DNA of 9,047 bases, taken from assembly GCA_007131745.1 (NCBI GenBank), contig SLPX01000174.1, positions 1-9,047 on the forward strand, in the 5' to 3' direction. The stretch comes from Myxococcales bacterium. Lineage in GTDB: Bacteria > Myxococcota > Polyangia > HGW-17 > SLPX01. Shown here piece by piece: positions 1 through 6,706 of this stretch. The notes below the pieces were generated by a model. That model did no database searches. It was not told where the DNA came from and worked only from the letters and a program-made list of their open reading frames with translations. Made by a program: the position numbers and the translations under genes. Every line of letters starts with the position of its first letter. Position 1 is the stretch's first letter.

Positions 1-1
1 C

Positions 2-274
2 AGTTCCCCTGAAGAAATTCTATACTGTCTTCTATGGGTCTTCGTCTTTGTGACTATCTGGACTTTTTGCCGTGCGCCGCGTTGGTGGCACAAGGGCCGC
101 TTCTACTGTCTGAACCGCAGTCAAGCACCGGGAACAGAATCTTCTGCAAGCACCCTCTTCGGTAGACGTTTGAGGCCCCGTACAAACAACCAAATCCCCA
201 AAACAAGAGGAAGCACGCCCACAACAACGGTTCCGGCAATGATCTCCCCGATCGAATGTCCAAGTTCGCCCTGA
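2..274 (+). CDS. Possible 3' end of an upstream membrane-protein gene (doubtful)
   Basis: A plus-strand frame is open from base 2 to a stop at 272-274 and so may be the end of a gene that starts outside the window. Its first 40 or so residues look protein-like: a hydrophobic stretch (LYCLLWVFVFVTIW) followed by a basic, aromatic segment (RAPRWWHKGRFYCL), as in a C-terminal membrane helix with a cytoplasmic tail. Against it, the last 154 bp would lie antisense inside the 3' end of the PrsW-type gene, and that part is low in hydrophobic residues and looks like a shadow. I do not recognise a family. If it is not coding, bases 1-120 are simply the region downstream of the PrsW-type gene, where I see no convincing terminator. 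Confidence 0.25.
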   Translation, partial: SSPEEILYCLLWVFVFVTIWTFCRAPRWWHKGRFYCLNRSQAPGTESSASTLFGRRLRPRTNNQIPKTRGSTPTTTVPAMISPIECPSSP

Positions 275-1275
275 AAACCCGCCAGGATCAGCCCCAAAAA
301 GATCAAGCCCCCGAAGGACGCGAAGATCACTCCGACCGACATCACAACCGGGGCGAAAGGAGAACCCTTTGTTGTACGCCACACCATGGGTTTTCCACTA
401 CCCCCCGCAGGTTGGTGTGCGGTTTGAGCGACACCCGGAACACCCGATGCCACGGAAGGAGGTGCAGATGCAACCAACGGTACCGCCACAGGTTGGGCGG
501 AAACCGGCGCAAGCGGTTCCATTAACGAGGCTGCGGCTTCCGCCTCTTGCTGCGCCTTCTGATCCTTCCTTAACCGTCTCGTCAGCTTTATCGCCCAAAC
601 CCATTCCACGATCAAAACCGCCAAGGTGCAGCCGATCAACCCCAGAATCACGAAACCCATTGTTTCCTGATCAAATAATGAAAGTCTATTAATTCTAGGA
701 ACGATAAGCAAAGGGGTATTGTACAAACCATGCAGAAGAATCGGCCAAAAAAGCGCCTTAAAAAGGTTTCCGGATTTTCGACTCTCACCGGAAAACTTGT
801 ACTGGCCGATGTAATAACCCATGATCGCGCCCAGAAAGGCATGACAAGGAACCGCTGTAATAGCCCTTGCCACGGCCACGGCGAGCCCACCCTGCATTAT
901 GTACATAATATTTTCAAGCGTTGCAAATCCGAGCGAACCCACCACCCCGTAGACGATTCCATCCATCGGTTCATCGAACTCCTTGTGGCGGGCCGCATAT
1001 CCGAAAACCACCAGGAATTTAAAAACCTCTTCGGGAATCGCGGCGGTCAAAAACGCATCGGCGACTCCCCCCAGCCAGGGATCCGCTATGTTATCCGTGA
1101 AAAAAAATTTCACGGGCAGTGCCGTGATAAGAACCGGTATCACGCTCAAGACACTCAAGCCGAATGTCGCCCAAACGACTTTCTGAGGTTCAGGATACAC
1201 ATCGCGGGAGTGAAAATACCAGATAAGCAACAGCGACGGGACCACCGCGGATACAGCTAGAAAAGGGTATAGCAT
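121..1275 (-). CDS. PrsW-family intramembrane metalloprotease with C-terminal two-helix extension
   Basis: The 384-residue multi-pass membrane protein carries the marks of the PrsW/CPBP-like intramembrane protease group. Seen in order: an N-terminal helix followed by RDVYPEP (24-30), EEVFK (82-86), FATLEN (117-122), HAFLG (145-149) and HGLYN (182-186). The paired glutamates and the later Glu and His residues are the expected active-site or metal-ligand positions. In Bacillus subtilis the family founder cleaves an anti-sigma factor, but no sigma or anti-sigma gene is adjacent here, so the substrate is unknown. The core ends near residue 235. A charged then Ala/Pro/Val-rich linker (about 235-300) follows, then two more predicted helices (about 308-333 and 342-366), so the protein is clearly longer than B. 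subtilis PrsW (about 220 residues). The ATG start has an AGGAAAG ribosome site seven bases upstream. It is transcribed alone, divergently from the transport operon. Confidence 0.85.
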   Translation of the reverse strand: MLYPFLAVSAVVPSLLLIWYFHSRDVYPEPQKVVWATFGLSVLSVIPVLITALPVKFFFTDNIADPWLGGVADAFLTAAIPEEVFKFLVVFGYAARHKEFDEPMDGIVYGVVGSLGFATLENIMYIMQGGLAVAVARAITAVPCHAFLGAIMGYYIGQYKFSGESRKSGNLFKALFWPILLHGLYNTPLLIVPRINRLSLFDQETMGFVILGLIGCTLAVLIVEWVWAIKLTRRLRKDQKAQQEAEAAASLMEPLAPVSAQPVAVPLVASAPPSVASGVPGVAQTAHQPAGGSGKPMVWRTTKGSPFAPVVMSVGVIFASFGGLIFLGLILAGFQGELGHSIGEIIAGTVVVGVLPLVLGIWLFVRGLKRLPKRVLAEDSVPGA

Positions 1276-1282
1276 CCTATCA

Positions 1283-1289
1283 CTTTCCT
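1283..1289 (-). promoter_or_regulatory. Ribosome binding site of the PrsW-type gene
   Basis: AGGAAAG on the minus strand lies seven bases before the ATG at 1275-1273 and supports that start. Confidence 0.6.
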
Positions 1290-1354
1290 GAGTTTTCGCC
1301 CGCCTCTCGCGAACGTATTCCTTCCACCATACATAACCGTGAATACCCCGTTTC

Positions 1355-1383
1355 TTGACATACCGAACCCAAGCCTGTAAAGG
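1355..1383 (+). promoter_or_regulatory. Candidate sigma70-type promoter of the mal operon
   Basis: TTGACA at 1355-1360 is a perfect -35 match. The -10 is poor: TAAAGG at 1378-1383 (17-base spacer) or TGTAAA at 1376-1381 (15-base spacer). The hairpin at 1371-1386 overlaps the -10 positions. The strong -35 is seen; promoter function is inferred and uncertain. Confidence 0.3.
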
Positions 1384-1390
1384 CTTTTTT
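1371..1390 (+). terminator. Terminator-like hairpin upstream of the mal operon
   Basis: AAGCCT (1371-1376) pairs perfectly with AGGCTT (1381-1386) across a GTAA tetraloop, and the T run extends to 1390. This is a short but well-formed Rho-independent terminator shape for plus-strand transcripts. No plus-strand gene precedes it, so it would end read-through or an unrecognised short transcript, or be incidental. Confidence 0.45.
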
Positions 1391-1515
1391 GGCTGCTATT
1401 TATCTATTGTTTTTGTATCCGGAATGCCTGAAAATCCTTGCGGAAAGTTTTGAGACCGGTTTTCATATGACCGGGTAAAAAGACATCTTTATTACGGGTT
1501 CCGGTATCTTGCTAT

Positions 1516-1520
1516 AGGAG
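1516..1520 (+). promoter_or_regulatory. Ribosome binding site deciding the TTG start of malK
   Basis: AGGAG lies six bases before TTG at 1527-1529. The resulting N-terminus, MAEVRFKKVTKSYGE, aligns end to end with that of E. coli MalK, so the rare TTG start is the likely one. Confidence 0.7.
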
Positions 1521-1526
1521 CCGGTC

Positions 1527-2621
1527 TTGGCTGAAGTCCGATTTAAAAAAGTCACCAAGAGTTATGGAGAAGTCACCGTGATCCCAAAGCTGGATCTCGT
1601 GATCCCGGACACTCGTTTTGTGGTCCTCGTTGGACCGTCGGGTTGTGGAAAATCCACAACGCTTCGTCTTATCGCCGGCCTGGAAGAGGCCTCTTCGGGC
1701 GACATTTTCATCGGAGAAAAGAAAGTCAACGACATCCTGCCGCGAAACCGCGATATCGCCATGGTTTTCCAGTCATACGCTCTATACCCTCACATGAACG
1801 TGCGTGAGAACCTTGCATTCGGACTCAAACTGAGAAAGGTCGACAAAAAGGAGATTGCCGAAAGGGTGGAAGAAGTTTCCCGGATACTCGGCTTGGAAAC
1901 CCTTCTCAGGAGGAAACCCAAAGATCTCAGCGGTGGACAAAGACAACGCGTGGCCATGGGTCGCGCAATCGTAAGAAGACCTTCGGTATTCCTTTTCGAT
2001 GAGCCGCTGTCGAACCTGGACGCTAAACTGCGATCGGAAATGCGGAGAGAGATATCAAAACTTCACCGGCGCCTTGGAACTACAATCGTTTACGTCACCC
2101 ATGACCAGGTTGAGGCAATGACGCTGGCCGACTGCGTCGTAGCGATGAAAGACGGCATTGTTCAACAAATGGGCGAACCCCTGGAACTTTACAGACGTCC
2201 ATCAAACCTTTTTGTGGCGGGTTTCATTGGAACTCCACAGATGAATTTCATCGACGCGGAGATCACCATGTCGGGCGGTGAAAAGACAATCACAGCTAAA
2301 GGCTGGAACATACCCATTGCTTCCAGATTCAAGGAACCCGAGGGAAAAGATGTCGTGCTGGGAATCCGCCCATCAGACCTCGTAATAAATCCTGAGAACA
2401 TCGCTTCGATGAAGGCATCCGTCGAAGTCCGCGAGCCCATGGGAGCCGAAGTTTTTCTATCTCTTGAAAGCGAATGCGGACCGCTGCAGGCAAGAGTGGA
2501 AAACCATCACAAGGCAGAGGTGGGAGACAACATCTCTTTCGGAATACCGGTCGAAAAAATGCACCTGTTCGACAAAGCTTCCGGAAAAAGTCTTCTCGCC
2601 GAAAACGAGGGAAATGATTAA
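1527..2621 (+). CDS. malK: Sugar ABC importer ATP-binding subunit, MalK/UgpC/MsmX type
   Basis: The 364-residue cytoplasmic ATPase hydrolyses ATP to drive sugar uptake through the MalF/MalG-type permeases encoded downstream. All catalytic elements are present: A-loop Tyr13, Walker A GPSGCGKST (36-44), Q-loop Gln82 in VFQSYALYPHM, signature LSGGQRQRV (134-142), Walker B VFLFDEP (154-160), D-loop SNLD (162-165) and H-loop His192. From about residue 235 the C-terminal part forms the TOBE/regulatory domain of carbohydrate-uptake ATPases, entered through the typical FVAGFIGTPQMNF segment. E. coli MalK is 371 residues, so length is normal. Long stretches resemble E. coli MalK (for example SGDIFIGEKKVND), but this subfamily is often shared between different sugar transporters, so substrate cannot be read from it alone. 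It is first in the operon, with 27 bp to the next gene. The start codon is TTG. Confidence 0.9.
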   Translation: MAEVRFKKVTKSYGEVTVIPKLDLVIPDTRFVVLVGPSGCGKSTTLRLIAGLEEASSGDIFIGEKKVNDILPRNRDIAMVFQSYALYPHMNVRENLAFGLKLRKVDKKEIAERVEEVSRILGLETLLRRKPKDLSGGQRQRVAMGRAIVRRPSVFLFDEPLSNLDAKLRSEMRREISKLHRRLGTTIVYVTHDQVEAMTLADCVVAMKDGIVQQMGEPLELYRRPSNLFVAGFIGTPQMNFIDAEITMSGGEKTITAKGWNIPIASRFKEPEGKDVVLGIRPSDLVINPENIASMKASVEVREPMGAEVFLSLESECGPLQARVENHHKAEVGDNISFGIPVEKMHLFDKASGKSLLAENEGND

Positions 2622-2648
2622 GGGCTAAGAGGAAGGCCGTTTGTACCA

Positions 2649-3956
2649 ATGACAAGGGACGCAAGCGAAAAATCCCGCTATCGGCCGAATGGTATCACCA
2701 TAATGCTGGCGCTGACCGCGCTCCTCGTTGCCGCTGCATTCTTTTCACGCCGTCGCCCTGAGACCGACGGTTCTACAATAACCCTCTGGCATTCATACAT
2801 GGGAGCTGAACAAGTCGCCCTCGAAAACCTTGTCAGGCGCTTCAACAAGGAAAACGAGAACATCCGCGTCCGCCTTCTGAGTGTTTCGTTCGATAATCTT
2901 CCCCAGAAACTCACCAATGCCATTCCCAGAGGTCACGGTCCCGACCTGTTCATTTTCGCTCATGACCGCATCGGGGATTGGACCGGGAAGAATCTGCTCG
3001 AACCGATCGGTTTCTGGGTAGATGAAGAAATGAGAAACAAGTTTCTACCGGACATTCTGAATGCCTTTACAGCGGAAAACGCACTCTATGCGCTGCCACT
3101 CACATACAAGAACATCGCTCTTTTCTACAACAAGCAACTTGTGAACACCCCTCCTGAAACAACCGAAGAAATGATCTCTATAGGCCGAAAGCTTACCAAC
3201 CCCAAGGCCGGAAAATACGGCCTCGTCTATGAGGCGACCGACATATATTTTCATGCTCCGTGGCTCTACGGATTCGGGGGCCGGCTTCTTTCAGATGCTT
3301 CGGGTGATATCAAACCGGAAATCGACTCCAAGGAAGGACTCGAAGCCATGCGATTCGCTAGAATGCTTGCCGGTCCCAAAGGAATCGTGCCGCCCGAAGT
3401 GACCGGACAACTCGTAGCGACCCTTTTCAAAAATGGAAAAGCGGCAATGGCCGTTTCAGGGCCGTGGTTTCTTTCCCAAATCGGAGACACCCTGGATAAC
3501 AACGTGCAGTACGGTGTAACGCCGCTTCCCGTGGTCACCCAAACCGGCCGCAGGGCGGCGCCTCTTCTTTCCGCGGAAGGTGTTTTTATGAGTTCGGCCG
3601 GCCGCAACAAGGCGGCCGCCTTCAAGGTAATGAAATACCTTGCATCGGATTTTTCCTCGTCCTACCGCCTGACACACGCGCGGCAATTGCCTGCAAACAA
3701 AACAGTCGACCTACAACTGGAAAAAACCGATCCTTTGCTCATCGCGTTTCGCGACGGCCGGAAATTCACGGTAACCACGCCGGCCACACCCATGATGCGG
3801 ATGATATGGCAGCCGTACAGCAAAGCTTTGGCGGCGGTGATCGCCAGGGGAGCCGACCCAAAGGCAGCCCTTGAGGAAGCCGAATGGGAAGTGGAAAAAA
3901 GCCTGGGCGCATGCTTGACAGCAAGGTATCGCTCCACGGAAGAGATGACCAGATGA
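2649..3956 (+). CDS. malE: Extracellular sugar-binding protein, MalE type, probably membrane-tethered
   Basis: The 435-residue family 1 solute-binding protein captures the sugar outside the inner membrane and delivers it to the MalF/MalG-type channel. Family marks are LWHSYMGAEQVALENLVRRF near residue 46, the ALPLTYKNIALFYNKQL hinge-type segment, AMAVSGPWF (266-274) and YGVTPLPVV, which parallel the corresponding blocks of E. coli MalE (SLIYNKDL, AMTINGPW, YGVTVLP). The N-terminus is basic (1-15), followed by one hydrophobic helix (16-33) and RRRP. There is no lipobox cysteine, and the only signal-peptidase-like site (around AAA, 28-30) is not followed by a normal mature start, so an uncleaved anchor is likely. 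The ATG has AGGAAGG 12 bases upstream, a rather long gap, but no other start fits. The stop overlaps the next gene's ATG (ATGA), indicating translational coupling. Maltodextrin is the best substrate guess, not proven. Confidence 0.85.
   Translation: MTRDASEKSRYRPNGITIMLALTALLVAAAFFSRRRPETDGSTITLWHSYMGAEQVALENLVRRFNKENENIRVRLLSVSFDNLPQKLTNAIPRGHGPDLFIFAHDRIGDWTGKNLLEPIGFWVDEEMRNKFLPDILNAFTAENALYALPLTYKNIALFYNKQLVNTPPETTEEMISIGRKLTNPKAGKYGLVYEATDIYFHAPWLYGFGGRLLSDASGDIKPEIDSKEGLEAMRFARMLAGPKGIVPPEVTGQLVATLFKNGKAAMAVSGPWFLSQIGDTLDNNVQYGVTPLPVVTQTGRRAAPLLSAEGVFMSSAGRNKAAAFKVMKYLASDFSSSYRLTHARQLPANKTVDLQLEKTDPLLIAFRDGRKFTVTTPATPMMRMIWQPYSKALAAVIARGADPKAALEEAEWEVEKSLGACLTARYRSTEEMTR
3938..3944 (+). 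promoter_or_regulatory. Ribosome binding site deciding the malF start
   Basis: GGAAGAG lies eight bases before ATG at 3953-3955, which overlaps the malE stop as ATGA. This favours 3953 over the in-frame ATG at 3884, which would place 23 further, polar residues before the first membrane helix and overlap malE by 73 bp. Confidence 0.65.
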
Positions 3957-5725
3957 ACTGGAAGAGAGGTAAAAACACGGTTCTTACCTACGTCCTGATC
4001 TCAGTGATCGCAACACTCGCAGGATGGGCGGGCGCTCTCAGAACTGTGAACCTTTCCGTAAAAAAGGGAAACGAAAAACTGGTACTTGAAGAAGCCCGCT
4101 CGCTGGCGAAAAAACTCGAAAAAGATCCGAGCGACCCTGCCGCTGTATTGAAAAAATGGGCCCAAAAGAGAAACGGAACTCCGTCGCTCGTCCGCAGCCT
4201 CCCCCGCTCTCCCGATGCAACGATGGACTCCCTGTATCTTGCGGCCTCAACTTCACCACTTTTGAAACCCGGACCGTTACAGTCCCAAACAGTCGAAAAA
4301 CAGGGGTGGGAGGAAGCCAAACGAATCTACGACCGATCAATCAAGACACTGCATGAAAACAGGGATCTCATCCAATGGATCTCCCTTCCCGAAAAGGAAG
4401 AATTGGTAGGAGCATCCGTCTTGTTGAATCCCCGTAAAACCATGAACGACGAAAGGCAAACTCGTGAAATCCTGGTTTTGTACATGGTGCCCGAATATCG
4501 GGATTTTTCATGGCCTTTTGTGTCATGGCTCCTGGTCGTCATCATACCGGGATTGATTCTTTGTCTGTGGCTATGGAAAACGAACGGATCCTACAGATGG
4601 GCGGCGTGCTCGGCAGCATCCGCGGCAACCGTTTCGGGTTTGGGGTTATGGCTTTCAGGCATTTCTTTCATGGCGCGGAACCTGCGCATGGATTTCGGAG
4701 GTCTCAGCCTGTTCAGGCAGGGCGCGTGGACATTTTTTGACACAAGGCTTGTGCCCACCTTTTTTATCTTCGCTGTTTTGGCTGCAGCTGGAATAGTCGC
4801 GATAGCGGTAACGGGTTTGGGCCGGCGAACAGCTCAAACATTGAAGACCCACAGGGTGGCGTATCTGTACGTTTTTCCGGCGGCCGCGGGAATGGTCGTT
4901 TTGGTGCTCGTTCCTTTCGTCATAGGATTGGTCCTCGGCTTTTTCAACCACTGCGAAGGAAGGTTTGAATTCGTAGGCTTGCGAAACTTCGCGGACATAC
5001 TGTCGGGCGGCGGCGCTCCCTTGAGCCATCCGCTCAATTTCTACTTCACCCTTGGAGTCACTATCCTTTGGACATCGGTAAACGTTTTTCTCCACCTCGC
5101 CATCGGGCTTTGCCTGGCGCTCCTTCTGAGGGATCCGACCCTGAAGATGAAGGGAGTATACAGGGTGCTCCTTATAATCCCTTGGGCCGTGCCCAACTAC
5201 ATAACCGCGCTCATGTGGAAAGGAATGTTTCATCGGCAGTACGGCGCGGTCAACATGATCCTGGATTTCTTCGGCATCCCAGCTGTTTCATGGTTCAGCT
5301 CTTTTTGGACCGCCTTTTCAGCCAATGTAATCACGAACACCTGGCTGGGGTTTCCGTTCATGATGGTTGTCTGCCTGGGCGCTCTGCAATCCATCCCCCA
5401 GGATCTCTACGAGGCCGCGCAGGTCGACGGCGCGGGCAAATGGAGCACCTTTACGAACATTACTCTGCCCCTGCTCAGGCCGGCGTTGATGCCCGCTGTG
5501 ATACTTGGATCCATCTGGACCTTCAACATGTTTAACATCATATACCTGGTCTCCGGTGGAGAACCGGGCGGTTCCACCGACATCTTGATCACGGAGGCAT
5601 ACAGGTGGGCTTTTTTACGCTATGAACGCTATGGACTGGCGGCTGCATATGCCACCATCATATTCGTGATTCTGCTCGGTTACACGTATCTCACGAGCCG
5701 GGCCACGCGTGCAGCTCAGAAGTAG
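3953..5725 (+). CDS. malF: MalF-type sugar permease with a large N-terminal extracytoplasmic module
   Basis: The 590-residue inner-membrane protein forms half of the importer channel. The permease core occupies about residues 300-590. It contains the cytoplasmic EAA loop YEAAQVDGAGKWSTFTNITLP (486-506), the coupling site for the ATPase, and a C-terminal stretch (STDILITEAYRWAF then YGLAAAYATIIF) closely resembling the end of E. coli MalF. Ahead of the core lies an unusual region: a helix (about 9-28), about 160 hydrophilic residues predicted outside the membrane (29-187), then three helices (about 188-208, 216-240 and 267-289). The periplasmic P2 loop of E. coli MalF sits between helices 3 and 4, whereas here the matching spot (after about residue 331) holds only a short segment, so the extra domain is elsewhere. 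Helix, extracytoplasmic domain and helix in this order resembles Cache-type sensors, but that is inference. The gene is third in the operon, coupled to malE by ATGA. Confidence 0.85.
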   Translation: MNWKRGKNTVLTYVLISVIATLAGWAGALRTVNLSVKKGNEKLVLEEARSLAKKLEKDPSDPAAVLKKWAQKRNGTPSLVRSLPRSPDATMDSLYLAASTSPLLKPGPLQSQTVEKQGWEEAKRIYDRSIKTLHENRDLIQWISLPEKEELVGASVLLNPRKTMNDERQTREILVLYMVPEYRDFSWPFVSWLLVVIIPGLILCLWLWKTNGSYRWAACSAASAATVSGLGLWLSGISFMARNLRMDFGGLSLFRQGAWTFFDTRLVPTFFIFAVLAAAGIVAIAVTGLGRRTAQTLKTHRVAYLYVFPAAAGMVVLVLVPFVIGLVLGFFNHCEGRFEFVGLRNFADILSGGGAPLSHPLNFYFTLGVTILWTSVNVFLHLAIGLCLALLLRDPTLKMKGVYRVLLIIPWAVPNYITALMWKGMFHRQYGAVNMILDFFGIPAVSWFSSFWTAFSANVITNTWLGFPFMMVVCLGALQSIPQDLYEAAQVDGAGKWSTFTNITLPLLRPALMPAVILGSIWTFNMFNIIYLVSGGEPGGSTDILITEAYRWAFLRYERYGLAAAYATIIFVILLGYTYLTSRATRAAQK

Positions 5726-5735
5726 AGGAAGGAGG
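5725..5735 (+). promoter_or_regulatory. Strong ribosome binding site of malG
   Basis: GAGGAAGGAGG starts on the last base of the malF stop codon (TAG, 5723-5725) and ends four bases before the GTG start at 5740. The near-consensus site supports this non-ATG start. Confidence 0.75.
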
Positions 5736-5739
5736 ATCC

Positions 5740-6594
5740 GTGTCTACGAAAAAGCGACCCATCTGGCAGGCCATGGCTGTTCACGCTTTTTTGATCGTTT
5801 TTACGACGGCCACCCTTTTCCCGATACTCCTGGTGGTCAGGAAATCGCTTACACCAGGCGACGAATTCAGATTGTCTCTTAACCCCATTCCCGAAGAAGT
5901 GACCCTGGCCCATTATAAGAAAGTTGTCTCGACCAGGGATTTCGACGGCAGGTTGCTCTTCGGCCGGCAGGTTCTCAATTCGTTGGTGGTTTCCGTTCTC
6001 ACTACTATAGTAGGAGTTTTTTTGGCGGCCACGGCCGCATACGCTTTCAGCAGGTTCAACTTCCCCGGCAAAAAATCGGGCATGGGCCTTTTCCTGATTG
6101 TTCAAATGTTTCCCGGCACCCTTCTTCTCATTCCACTCTACGTCATCCTCGACCGCCTGGGACTCCTGGACTCCACGGCCGGGCTCGTGCTGGTATACTC
6201 CACTACGGCGATACCCTTTTGTGTCTGGAACCTGAAAGGATACTTCGACACCATTCCTAAAGAACTCGAAGAAGCTGCATGGATAGACGGAGCGAGCCGC
6301 ATAGGACTGTTCAGGCACGTGGTCCTTCCTTTGAGCAGGCCGGCGATCGCGGTCACAGCCCTGTTTGCATTTATTACCGGGTGGAACGAATATATTCTGG
6401 CGGAAACATTTCTAAATGATGAATCGGCTTTCACCCTGCCTGTTGTGCTTCAGCATTACGTGGGCGACAAATCGGCTCAGTGGGGGGCTTTTGCGGCAGG
6501 CGCCATCCTGGTTTCAGTTCCCGTAATGGCTCTTTTCTATATTCTCCAGCGCCATCTTGTGTCGGGCCTCACGGCCGGAGGAGTGAAGGGCTGA
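5740..6594 (+). CDS. malG: MalG-type sugar ABC transporter permease
   Basis: The 284-residue inner-membrane protein is the second half of the channel and pairs with the MalF-type subunit. Six predicted helices are present, the first at about residues 12-33. The EAA loop reads LEEAAWIDGASRIGLFRHVVLPLSRP from residue 176, including the conserved EAA, DGA and LP positions that dock into the ATPase. The segment YAFSRFNFPGK (101-111) and QMFPG (122-126) match MalG. Most telling is the C-terminus, LVSGLTAGGVKG, nearly identical to the last residues of E. coli MalG; this tail reaches into the MalK dimer in the known structure. The protein is close to E. coli MalG in length (about 296). The start is GTG, 14 bp after the malF stop. 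It is the last gene of the operon and is followed by two inverted repeats. Confidence 0.9.
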   Translation: MSTKKRPIWQAMAVHAFLIVFTTATLFPILLVVRKSLTPGDEFRLSLNPIPEEVTLAHYKKVVSTRDFDGRLLFGRQVLNSLVVSVLTTIVGVFLAATAAYAFSRFNFPGKKSGMGLFLIVQMFPGTLLLIPLYVILDRLGLLDSTAGLVLVYSTTAIPFCVWNLKGYFDTIPKELEEAAWIDGASRIGLFRHVVLPLSRPAIAVTALFAFITGWNEYILAETFLNDESAFTLPVVLQHYVGDKSAQWGAFAAGAILVSVPVMALFYILQRHLVSGLTAGGVKG

Positions 6595-6634
6595 CTTGGC
6601 GTACGAATCCAGGAGTTATTTTTGAGTCAGCCCT
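6587..6634 (+). repeat. Perfect 10-bp inverted repeat spanning the malG stop codon
   Basis: AGGGCTGACT (6587-6596) and AGTCAGCCCT (6625-6634) are exact reverse complements separated by 28 bases, and the malG TGA stop (6592-6594) lies in the left arm. In mRNA it would form a 3' stem-loop. No T run follows, so it is not a standard terminator; it could protect the mRNA end or act with the terminator at 6641-6685. Confidence 0.5.
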
Positions 6635-6640
6635 AAGGAC

Positions 6641-6685
6641 AAAAAAAAACGGCGATGTCTTTCAAAGAACATCGCCGTTTTCGAT
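6641..6685. terminator. Bidirectional Rho-independent terminator between malG and the HU gene
   Basis: AAAACGGCGATGT (6646-6658) and ACATCGCCGTTTT (6669-6681) form a perfect 13-bp stem with a 10-base loop. On the minus strand the stem runs into nine T (complement of the A run 6641-6649), an excellent terminator for the HU gene. On the plus strand it ends in TTTT followed by C, a weaker one for the mal operon. Its position between two convergent stop codons fits this double role. Confidence 0.85.
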
Positions 6686-6706
6686 CGAAATAGTTTTTCT
6701 CGCGAA

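Larger units (their letters stand above)
1276..1526. other. Divergent intergenic region between PrsW-type gene and transport operon
   Basis: This 251-bp gap must hold the promoters of both divergent genes. Visible elements are a consensus -35 hexamer at 1355-1360, a hairpin with a T run at 1371-1390, and four CCGG-containing motifs in the operon leader: ACCGGT at 1455-1460, ACCGGG at 1470-1475, CCGGT at 1501-1505 and CCGGT at 1521-1525. The first two form a 5-bp inverted repeat (CCGGT/ACCGG) around a 9-base spacer and could be an operator, but the symmetry is modest. I see no clear LacI-type palindrome and no small gene. Confidence 0.5.

Noticed and set aside
730..1260. A 176-codon plus-strand open frame
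   Set aside because: It is antisense to the PrsW-type gene, whose motifs are clear, and its translation is charged and featureless.
1450..1476. A LacI-type operator around TGAGACCGGTTTTCA
   Set aside because: The two halves are unequal and match at only about half of the positions around the CCGG centre, too weak to call.
3884..3952. An upstream in-frame ATG that would lengthen the MalF-type permease by 23 residues
   Set aside because: It lies inside malE, adds a polar segment without family support, and the ATG at 3953 has a well-placed GGAAGAG and a typical ATGA overlap.
4655..5233. A 192-codon minus-strand open frame
   Set aside because: It is a shadow of the MalF-type gene, with a polar composition and no family resemblance.
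5716..6318. A 200-codon minus-strand open frame
   Set aside because: It is a shadow of malG, which has strong family evidence and a near-consensus ribosome site.
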